A DNA stretch of 5,076 nucleotides from Gammaproteobacteria bacterium (GTDB lineage: Bacteria; Pseudomonadota; Gammaproteobacteria; Steroidobacterales; Steroidobacteraceae): positions 1 to 5,076 of the forward strand of contig JASHUC010000228.1 of assembly GCA_030040235.1 (NCBI GenBank). The letters run 5' to 3'. Position numbers and translations under genes: made by a program. Below the pieces are notes generated by a model. That model ran no database searches, was not told where the DNA came from, and was given only the letters and a program-made list of their open reading frames with translations. This document shows positions 1 through 4,758 of this stretch, one piece after another. The first letter of the stretch is position 1, and the number at the start of each line of letters is the position of its first letter.

Positions 1-89
1 AAGTAACCGTAGCTGCGCTGCAGGTTCTCGATGGCGCGTTCGTCCTCGAGCTGCTCGAGCGCACGAGCGATCCCTGCGAGCCGCGCATC
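1..89 (-). repeat. SnoaL-like repeat unit 3, N-terminal part only (residues ~453-481)
   Basis: The start of a third copy is visible before the window ends: ARLAGIARALEQL followed by ERAIENLQRSYGY. It aligns with AGAIAALEQRL and AQQIENLICAYGY of unit 2, with a spacing of 225 residues (Gly255 to Gly480). The Tyr of the YGY motif is kept. Whether the unit is complete cannot be seen. Confidence 0.65.
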
Positions 90-1445
90 CACCACCGGCG
101 GCTCGCCCGCCGCGCGCGATCCCCGGGGCGCGACAGCCGGCGAACCGTGGGCGGCCTGGCCACCCGCAATCGGCTTGCCCGTGACCGGGTGCGCATAGTG
201 AAACGGCGGAACGTAGACCTCGGGGAAGGCCTCGTAGATCTCGCTCGGCGGCTCATCCGGAGGAATGCGGTCGCTGGGCTGCGCCGCAGGCCGGGGCCCG
301 CTCATCCAGCCCCGGTCGTAATGCGCGAAATAGGTGGTGTAGACGTGGTCGCGCTTGAACCTCCACAGGCCGCCCTCGTTGACGAACTCGTTCTCGTAGA
401 CTCCGCCGTGCCACAGTCCCGCACCCTGGTAGATACCGAGCTGACCGAACGCGCGGCTGCGCGCCCAGGCTCGCCGGCCGCCCGGATCGATGTGAACGAG
501 CGGCTGCAGCTGCTGGTGGTTGTGGAGGTGATTGGGCTCGACGCCCTGCGGCCCGAAGAGCTCGAGGGCCCGGCGAATGTGTGCCCCGCCGCGATAGATT
601 CCGCGTTGCGAGATCTCCATCGTGGCATCGGGGGCGAACAGCTCAGCGAGCGCATCCCACTGCTGCTTGTCGAGATAGTAGCCGTAGGCGCAGATCAGAT
701 TCTCGATTTGCTGGGCATCGTGCAGGCGTCGCAGGCGCTGCTCGAGCGCTGCGATCGCCCCGGCGAGCATCGCATCGTCCGCCTCGCCCGCAGGCGCGGC
801 GGCCTCGACCGCCTGTACCTCGGAGCGGGGGAGCTCCTCGGCCGGATAGCGATAGTGATAGGGCGGGACGTAGACGCCCGGCCAGGTCGCGTAGCGCTCG
901 CTGGGCGGCTCATCGGGCGCAACGCCCATCGCGGCGGCGATCCCTCCCGTCACATCGCGGTTTCCGGGCCATCCGCCCGCGTAGGGCACGATGAATGTTT
1001 GATACCAGTGCAGCCGGGTGATCTTCCACGTGCCGTGCTCGCGCGCGTACTCGCACTCGTACGGCCCCTCGCCCCACAGCGCCTCCCTCCCGAGCTCGCC
1101 GGCGAGAATGAAAGCACGCCATCGGCCCTTTGCGCTGCGTCCATCGGGCGCCACGCTCACCACGGGCTGCAGCTGAAACCACTCGTTGAGCCTTCCGGGG
1201 GCGAGTCCCGGCCCGCCGCCGCCGCGCGCCTTCAGGTACTGCCGGATGCGCTCGCTGCCTCGGTAGACCCCGTCGAGACCCATCTCGAGCGTCGCATCGT
1301 CGCTGAAGAGCTGTGCTGCCGAATCCCAGAGCGCCGCATCGAGGTAGTAGCCGAGGGCACGCTGCAGGCGCTTCACCCTGCTCGCCGCTTCGAGCCGCGC
1401 AGTCTGGAGCTCGAGGAATGCGAGCCGCGCCTCGTTCCTGCTCAT
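1..1445 (-). CDS. Tandem SnoaL-like (NTF2-fold) multidomain protein, C-terminus cut by the window edge
   Basis: Translating the minus strand from the ATG at 1445-1443 gives an uninterrupted frame of 481 codons to the left edge with no stop, so the gene is partial. The protein consists of repeated SnoaL_4-like units (alpha+beta cone fold of dehydratases, isomerases and ring hydroxylase small subunits). Each unit starts with an amphipathic helix and a YGYYLD-type motif, followed by a W-D-x-L/A-A-x-L-F-x-x-D-A-T strand and a G-x-Y-R-G turn. Unit 1 covers about residues 1-226, unit 2 about 227-452, and unit 3 begins near 453. The linkers are repeated too: PDEPPSE at 177-183 and 396-402, VYVPPYHY at 191-198 and VYVPPFHY at 410-417. 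Unit 2 keeps Tyr254, Asp259 and His306/308/310, matching the Tyr/Asp/His spacing I recall for BaiE-type dehydratases. The ATG overlaps the cytochrome stop (ATGA), and no strong Shine-Dalgarno is visible, which suggests coupled translation. The substrate is unknown. It is the last gene visible in the operon. The fold assignment is fairly firm; the catalytic role is inferred. Confidence 0.8.
   Translation of the reverse strand, partial: MSRNEARLAFLELQTARLEAASRVKRLQRALGYYLDAALWDSAAQLFSDDATLEMGLDGVYRGSERIRQYLKARGGGGPGLAPGRLNEWFQLQPVVSVAPDGRSAKGRWRAFILAGELGREALWGEGPYECEYAREHGTWKITRLHWYQTFIVPYAGGWPGNRDVTGGIAAAMGVAPDEPPSERYATWPGVYVPPYHYRYPAEELPRSEVQAVEAAAPAGEADDAMLAGAIAALEQRLRRLHDAQQIENLICAYGYYLDKQQWDALAELFAPDATMEISQRGIYRGGAHIRRALELFGPQGVEPNHLHNHQQLQPLVHIDPGGRRAWARSRAFGQLGIYQGAGLWHGGVYENEFVNEGGLWRFKRDHVYTTYFAHYDRGWMSGPRPAAQPSDRIPPDEPPSEIYEAFPEVYVPPFHYAHPVTGKPIAGGQAAHGSPAVAPRGSRAAGEPPVVDARLAGIARALEQLEDERAIENLQRSYGY
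90..767 (-). repeat. SnoaL-like repeat unit 2 (residues ~227-452)
   Basis: Second copy, offset 223 residues from unit 1 when aligned on the Gly of the GYYLD motif (Gly32 and Gly255). It contains YGYYLDKQQWD (254-264), LFAPDATMEI, GIYRGGAHI, NHLHNHQQLQP with His306, His308 and His310, then PDEPPSE (396-402) and VYVPPFHY (410-417). This is the copy with the full set of likely active-site residues. Boundaries are approximate. Confidence 0.75.
768..1445 (-). repeat. SnoaL-like repeat unit 1 (residues ~1-226)
   Basis: First copy of the ~224-residue protein repeat. It contains LGYYLDAALWD (31-41), LFSDDATLEM and GVYRGSERI, then QLQPVVSVAPDG, the linker PDEPPSE (177-183) and VYVPPYHY (191-198). The position matching Tyr254 of unit 2 is Leu31. 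The His cluster of unit 2 is replaced by Arg/Asn/Trp in the segment GRLNEWFQLQP. The matching Asp36 is kept. Boundaries are approximate. Confidence 0.75.
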
Positions 1446-1864
1446 GGCCGCTTGCGCGCGAGGTAGGCCGCAATGGCCGCGAGATCCGCATCGCTCAGCT
1501 CGGTTTTGCGGAAGGGCGGCATCACGCTCACACCGTGTCTGACGATGTACTCGACGTAGGCGGGTCGCAGGTCCGTGCGCTGCTCGAGCAGGGCAGGCAC
1601 TTTACCGGCGTACTTCGCCCGCAGTGCGCGGGTTCCGGGCTTTGCGGGCCCCGTGCCATGGCAGACGGCGCATTCGCGCTGAAATGCGAGGTAGCCGGGG
1701 GAATCCCCGGGCCGGGCGACGATGGCCGACCAGGTCCAGGAGACCGTCGCTTGCGGCTCGGAGGGGCCGCGCGCACCGGCTCGCGCAACGTAGAGGTTTG
1801 CCACCAGCCCCGCGATGAGCCCGCTGCCTGCCACGGCACCGGCAATAGCCCGAAGCAGACTCAT
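1442..1864 (-). CDS. Membrane-anchored class I cytochrome c
   Basis: A 140-aa c-type cytochrome, likely the electron acceptor of the adjacent flavoprotein. Residues 5-28 form a hydrophobic N-terminal segment (RAIAGAVAGSGLIAGLVANL) without a clear signal-peptidase site, so it probably stays as a membrane anchor with the haem domain in the periplasm. The haem attachment motif is CAVCH (Cys65, Cys68, His69). Met115 in VSVMPPF is the probable sixth ligand, and the C-terminal helix follows (LSDADLAAIAAYL), as in monohaem class I cytochromes. The start is the ATG at 1864, which shares one base with the stop of the upstream flavoprotein gene (TGATG); only a weak purine stretch (GGAAAA) precedes it, consistent with reinitiation. 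Its TGA overlaps the ATG of the SnoaL-like gene. By analogy it plays the role of PchC in 4-cresol dehydrogenase, but sequence alone does not prove pairing. Confidence 0.88.
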   Translation of the reverse strand: MSLLRAIAGAVAGSGLIAGLVANLYVARAGARGPSEPQATVSWTWSAIVARPGDSPGYLAFQRECAVCHGTGPAKPGTRALRAKYAGKVPALLEQRTDLRPAYVEYIVRHGVSVMPPFRKTELSDADLAAIAAYLARKRP

Positions 1865-3510
1865 CAGGTTTTCCGCAGGTGCCTGGGCCAGATGCCGTAG
1901 CGACCCGGTGACATGATGCCGTTCGGATCGATGGCGTCCTTGACGGTCTCGTGGAAGCGACGCAGCGCGTGATTGTTGAAGGAGTAAACGCTCATCACCG
2001 CGTCCTGGAAGGCGGGGGCCGTGCGGTACTCCCCCCAGCCGTGCTCGGCGGCGAGCCGGATGAGCTTGTGGAAGGCCGCGCGGTTCTTGCGATTGATCGC
2101 GATGTCGGTGGTCACCGGAAAGCCGAAGATGAAGATGAAGGCACGCTCCCAGTAACACGAGGGCAGGCTGAAGCGCAGCACCGGCAGATCGAAGTCCCGC
2201 GCGGCCGCGGCGAACACCCGGTTGGCGTCGAACACCGCCTCGGCATTGCGCGGAATGATCGGCGAGAACCACATGTGCCCATGCGTAGGATTGGGATTCG
2301 TGCTCGAGCGTGCACCGATCGAGAACATGTTGAGAGTCGGGATGCCGAACTCCGGCCAGTGCACGTCGAGGCGCTGCGAGCCGCCGAGTGGCAGGCGGAT
2401 GACATCCTCCTGCTCGAAGCGCACTCCCGCGATGACGGAGAACTTCTCCTTGCAGTAGTCCCACTGGGCGGCAATCACCTTGGCCGGCCCGTAGAATTTG
2501 AGATTGAACGTCCAGTACGCGAGCCCTTTGCGCTGCCCGTAGGCCTCGAGCGCCTGATGCCGGCCGGTCTCCACCTGGTCGCGAAGCGCGAGCAACTCCG
2601 GATCGACGGGCGATTGCGGCACATCCGCCATGGCTTTCGCGTATTCGCGGATGGAAAGGATGCCGAGGAGCGGGCTGCCCAGATCGGGCATGCCGTTCGT
2701 CACGTCACTGTTCTCGAGATGGTTGAGCACCTTGACGAGCGCGTACAGATCGTCCCGTTTGGCTGCGAGTACGGTCCCGGAGAGATACGCCTCGGGCTCG
2801 GGCATCAGCCAGAACCCCATCTTGGTGATGATGCCGTAGTTCGACTGTGAGAAGAGTCCGTCGATCCACGGCCCGAAGCCGGACTTGTACTGTTGCCAGG
2901 TCTTCGCATCCGGCAGGGCACCCATTCCGGTACGCAAGAGCTCGCCATTGGGCAGCACCACCTCGAGACCGCAGTGCGCATCGAAGTGGTTGCGGAACTC
3001 CCGGCGTGTATAGCCGCCGCCGCGATCGAGCGCATTGCCGACGGGGCTGCCCCAGCCCGGGTCGGGGACATCGACCCACACCTTGAGACCATGCTCCTGG
3101 ATGTAGCGATAGAGGTCGAAGTAGCTCACGCCCGGCTCGACGAGGCAGGAGGCGTTGTCCTCGTTCACCTCGAGAACCCGATTCATGCGCTTGAGATCCA
3201 CGACCACGCACCCGGAGTAAGCCGGCGCAGATCCCCCGTAGCCGAGGTCGCGACCCGTCGAGATGGGGTAGAGCGGAACGCGATACCGGTTGGCCGTTCG
3301 TACCAGGCTCTGAACCTCCTCGACGCTTTGCGGCGCCACGGCGGCCGAGGCCCAGCGCTCTTCCGGCTCACCGAGAAAGGGCGAGAACGCGTCCTTGTAA
3401 AGATCGAGGTCCGCCTCGCTCGTGAATACCCACTCCCGTCCGACCGTGCGCTCGAATGCGCCAACGGCGGCGGCGAAATTCTCGACGCTCACACCGGGCG
3501 GAGTTCTCAT
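1864..3510 (-). CDS. VAO/4-cresol dehydrogenase-type FAD-dependent oxidoreductase (flavoprotein subunit)
   Basis: A 548-aa flavoprotein of the 4-phenol-oxidising VAO group, similar in length to vanillyl-alcohol oxidase (560 aa) and PchF (about 520 aa). Family enzymes take hydride from para-substituted phenols, giving a quinone methide that is hydrated or rearranged. The PCMH-type FAD-binding domain covers about residues 50-240, with PISTGRDLGYGG (82-93), PVGNALDRGGGYT (156-168), LPNGELLRTGMGA (186-198) and FSQSNYGIITK (220-230). The C-terminal FAD-linked oxidase domain follows (about 290-545), with GHMWFSP (411-417), GWGEYRT (491-497) and DPNGIMSPG (528-536). Compared from memory with VAO, Tyr91, Tyr495 and Arg496 match its phenolate-binding Tyr108, Tyr503 and Arg504, and His412 matches the FAD-linking His422. 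No signal peptide is visible. The start ATG at 3510 has GGAG six bases upstream. The adjacent cytochrome c favours a dehydrogenase over an oxidase. The exact substrate is unknown. Confidence 0.88.
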   Translation of the reverse strand: MRTPPGVSVENFAAAVGAFERTVGREWVFTSEADLDLYKDAFSPFLGEPEERWASAAVAPQSVEEVQSLVRTANRYRVPLYPISTGRDLGYGGSAPAYSGCVVVDLKRMNRVLEVNEDNASCLVEPGVSYFDLYRYIQEHGLKVWVDVPDPGWGSPVGNALDRGGGYTRREFRNHFDAHCGLEVVLPNGELLRTGMGALPDAKTWQQYKSGFGPWIDGLFSQSNYGIITKMGFWLMPEPEAYLSGTVLAAKRDDLYALVKVLNHLENSDVTNGMPDLGSPLLGILSIREYAKAMADVPQSPVDPELLALRDQVETGRHQALEAYGQRKGLAYWTFNLKFYGPAKVIAAQWDYCKEKFSVIAGVRFEQEDVIRLPLGGSQRLDVHWPEFGIPTLNMFSIGARSSTNPNPTHGHMWFSPIIPRNAEAVFDANRVFAAAARDFDLPVLRFSLPSCYWERAFIFIFGFPVTTDIAINRKNRAAFHKLIRLAAEHGWGEYRTAPAFQDAVMSVYSFNNHALRRFHETVKDAIDPNGIMSPGRYGIWPRHLRKT

Positions 3511-3516
3511 GCGGGG

Positions 3517-3520
3517 CTCC
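3517..3520 (-). promoter_or_regulatory. Shine-Dalgarno of the flavoprotein gene
   Basis: The minus strand reads GGAG, then CCCCGC and the ATG at 3510. This is the best ribosome site within the operon and supports the chosen start. It lies in the 17-nt gap after the Tat gene and directly next to a GC-rich hairpin that could limit access to it. Confidence 0.6.
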
Positions 3521-3538
3521 GCGCGCGCTACGCGCGCG
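3520..3538. other. Perfect GC-only hairpin at the Tat gene / flavoprotein gene junction
   Basis: An 8-bp perfect inverted repeat (CGCGCGCG on each side) flanks a 3-base loop, CTA, which is exactly the TAG stop codon of the upstream gene on the minus strand. There is no T-tract, so it does not look like an intrinsic terminator. It ends at the GGAG ribosome site of the flavoprotein gene and could affect mRNA stability or translation. A chance product of the GC-rich end of the Tat gene is also possible. Confidence 0.4.
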
Positions 3539-4133
3539 CCGTTGCAGCGATGACCCAGGAATGCAGCGTGAGCACCGCCTCACCGGTTTCCCGATGCTCG
3601 GCGGCTCGCGCGCCCGCCAGCCCGCTCCATCCGCGGCGGCGCTCGACGCGGGCAATCATCGTTGCGATGTGCGGCGGCCAGTCTGCCGCTCCTGACGGGG
3701 GTGCATGGATCGCGATGTTCTGCGGAGCCGAGACCAGGTGCTCAACCGTGCCGTTCGCGAGCACGCGGTGAGCGGCGCGATAGACAACGCGCAGGCGGTG
3801 GTCCCAGGCGAGTTGCTCGAGGCAGAAGAGCGCGGCGTAGGTCGTGAGTCCGGCGAGGGCTGCGGGGCGCGCCTTCCACAGCGGCAGCAGCTCGTGATAC
3901 CACAAACCGGTGAGATCTCCCCGCACGCCCCGGGTGAGCAGTCCGCAGTCAGCGGCAGCCTGACCGAACCGCACGGCTGCGGTGAACCGCTCATCGAACA
4001 CGGCGGCATGCAGGCGGTTGCGCTCACCGGCGCTCGAGGAGGCGGCCTCGCACGGCACCCATGCCGCGAGAGCACCTGCGAGCGGCCCCGCTACGCTCGT
4101 CTGCACGAATTGTCTGCGGCTGACGCGCGGCAT
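3528..4133 (-). CDS. Tat-signal exported protein of unknown family
   Basis: A 201-aa protein, first gene of the operon. The N-terminus carries a clear twin-arginine signal: SRRQFVQ (residues 5-11), a hydrophobic stretch to about residue 25 and a possible cleavage site around residues 30-31 (CEAAS). Cys28 is not in a proper lipobox (WVPC), so a lipoprotein is unlikely. The mature part is mostly helical in appearance, with aromatic and His-rich patches (LWYHELLPLW at 77-86, CLEQLAWDHRL at 104-114), and ends in a beta-like HSWVIAATARA. I do not recognise the family. The start at 4133 places the Tat motif right at the N-terminus; no Shine-Dalgarno is visible. It sits 17 nt upstream of a VAO-type flavoprotein that lacks its own signal, followed by a cytochrome c. 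This invites comparison with three-subunit dehydrogenases in which a small Tat subunit carries the flavoprotein out. That role is inference. Confidence 0.75.
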   Translation of the reverse strand: MPRVSRRQFVQTSVAGPLAGALAAWVPCEAASSSAGERNRLHAAVFDERFTAAVRFGQAAADCGLLTRGVRGDLTGLWYHELLPLWKARPAALAGLTTYAALFCLEQLAWDHRLRVVYRAAHRVLANGTVEHLVSAPQNIAIHAPPSGAADWPPHIATMIARVERRRGWSGLAGARAAEHRETGEAVLTLHSWVIAATARA

Positions 4134-4139
4134 TCGAGC

Positions 4140-4145
4140 AGTATA
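4140..4145 (-). promoter_or_regulatory. Candidate -10 element of the operon, possibly leaderless
   Basis: The minus strand reads TATACT, then GCTCGA, then the ATG of the Tat gene. If this is a sigma-70 -10 box, transcription would start at or next to the A of the ATG, giving a leaderless mRNA. This would fit the lack of a ribosome site. No good -35 (TTGACA-like) is present at the expected distance; that position is occupied by a GC-rich dyad. Confidence 0.35.
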
Positions 4146-4161
4146 GACCCGGCTGAGCTCT

Positions 4162-4186
4162 GGAGCGCCGCACGCGGCCCGGCTCC
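4162..4186. promoter_or_regulatory. GC-rich dyad in the divergent intergenic region, candidate operator
   Basis: The 25-base stretch reads GGAGC, GCCGC, AC, GCGGC, CCG, GCTCC. The inner five bases and the outer five bases on each side pair perfectly, with one 3-base bulge (CCG). It overlaps the expected -35 region of the minus-strand promoter candidate and lies about 20 bases before the plus-strand candidate. It could bind a regulator of the operon, or it could be a chance GC palindrome. Confidence 0.25.
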
Positions 4187-4206
4187 TCGGGAAGGGAGGG
4201 CGGGGC

Positions 4207-4234
4207 TTGCCGTTTTCGTCCGAAGGACTACTCT
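4207..4234 (+). promoter_or_regulatory. Candidate sigma-70 promoter of the stress-protein-like gene
   Basis: TTGCCG (4207-4212) is followed by a 16-base, comparatively AT-rich spacer and TACTCT (4229-4234). A start near 4241 would give a leader of about 26 bases containing the GGAGG ribosome site. The match is moderate and is supported mainly by its position. Confidence 0.35.
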
Positions 4235-4256
4235 AACCAAGCAGCGGTCAGGCGAC

Positions 4257-4261
4257 GGAGG
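4257..4261 (+). promoter_or_regulatory. Strong Shine-Dalgarno GGAGG before the 157-aa gene
   Basis: GGAGG is followed by ACATC and the ATG at 4267. It fixes the start and shows that the plus strand, not the long antisense frame, is the coding strand here. Confidence 0.7.
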
Positions 4262-4266
4262 ACATC

Positions 4267-4740
4267 ATGAGCGCCGTGATTACCGCAATGTTCGATGCGT
4301 ACGGGGCGGCCGACAGTGCGCGCCTCACGCTCGTGCGGGACGGATTCCCGACGGACCGGGTCGATCTCACCGCCGAGTGCGAACCGGGGCGTGCCGCGCT
4401 CGCCCCCGCAGCCTCCTCCCACGAGATGCTGATGCGCCATTTCAGCGCGCTCTTCAGCGGTAAGGATGAGCGGGAGTGCGTCGAGCGTCTGACGGAGCGC
4501 ATCGAGCACGGCGGCGCAGCCGTCACGGTGCACCCGCGCGGTCCGCTCGAGATCCTGCGCGCCTGGGAGATTCTCGAGGACGCTCACCCAGTCGAGCTGG
4601 CCGAGCACGATCTCTCGAATCAAAGGCTCGAGCACGCCGCGGCCGGACATACGCGCCCGTGGATTCGCGCCTTCTGGATCGAAAGCGACCATCCGTCCGA
4701 CTGCATCTACTGCCGCCTGTTCGAGCGTCACTCGCATTGA
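4267..4740 (+). CDS. YflT-like general stress protein family member, with C-terminal CxxC extension
   Basis: A 157-aa soluble protein with no signal peptide or membrane segment. It starts with a beta-alpha unit (VITAMFDAYGAADSARLTLVRDGF, split here as residues 4-14 and 15-27). Later come CVERLTERIEHGGAAVTV (71-88) and RAWEILEDAHPVEL (98-111). This order (strand, helix with Ala-rich face, G-F turn, then an R-I-x-x-G-G-x-x-V-T-V strand and a helix ending in a short acidic or hydrophobic strand) resembles the YflT/general-stress-protein domain. The similarity was judged by eye, so family membership is tentative. The C-terminal tail has aromatic residues (PWIRAFW, 131-137) and a C-I-Y-C pair (Cys146, Cys149) near the end. 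The gene has a strong GGAGG site and a promoter candidate. It is divergent from the operon, and its stop lies 18 nt from the converging methyltransferase gene. No link to the flavoprotein operon is evident. Confidence 0.7.
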   Translation: MSAVITAMFDAYGAADSARLTLVRDGFPTDRVDLTAECEPGRAALAPAASSHEMLMRHFSALFSGKDERECVERLTERIEHGGAAVTVHPRGPLEILRAWEILEDAHPVELAEHDLSNQRLEHAAAGHTRPWIRAFWIESDHPSDCIYCRLFERHSH

Positions 4741-4758
4741 CTGCGAACGGACCGGGCT

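Larger units (their letters stand above)
4134..4266. other. Divergent intergenic region between the operon and the stress-protein-like gene
   Basis: This 133-nt region is the only sizeable non-coding stretch in the window. It carries the minus-strand TATACT box, a GC-rich dyad, the plus-strand promoter candidate and the GGAGG site. I see no tRNA, riboswitch-like structure or direct repeats in it. Confidence 0.6.

Noticed and set aside
147..1466. Long plus-strand open frame (439 codons) opposite the SnoaL-like gene
   Set aside because: The minus-strand frame gives a clear repeated SnoaL-like protein that continues to the edge; the plus-strand product is Arg/Leu/Ala-rich, matches nothing I know and is an antisense shadow typical of GC-rich DNA.
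1865..2464. N-terminal extension of the cytochrome frame to 340 codons
   Set aside because: The extra part lies inside the flavoprotein gene in another frame and is not protein-like; the ATG at 1864 places a hydrophobic anchor at the N-terminus as expected.
1951..2850. Plus-strand open frame (299 codons) within the flavoprotein gene
   Set aside because: It lies wholly antisense to well-conserved VAO-family sequence and has low-complexity composition; it is a shadow.
2893..3771. Plus-strand open frame (292 codons) spanning the flavoprotein and Tat genes
   Set aside because: It crosses two well-supported genes on the other strand, with no recognisable domain.
3705..4463. Plus-strand open frame (252 codons) spanning the Tat gene, the intergenic region and the 157-aa gene
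   Set aside because: It overlaps a Tat signal sequence on one strand and a gene with its own GGAGG site in another frame; the product looks random.
4228..4737. Minus-strand open frame (169 codons) opposite the 157-aa gene
   Set aside because: The plus-strand frame has a strong ribosome site, a promoter candidate and a plausible domain; the antisense product has none of these.
4741..4758. Possible terminator between the converging genes
   Set aside because: Only 18 bases, with no convincing stem and no T-tract.
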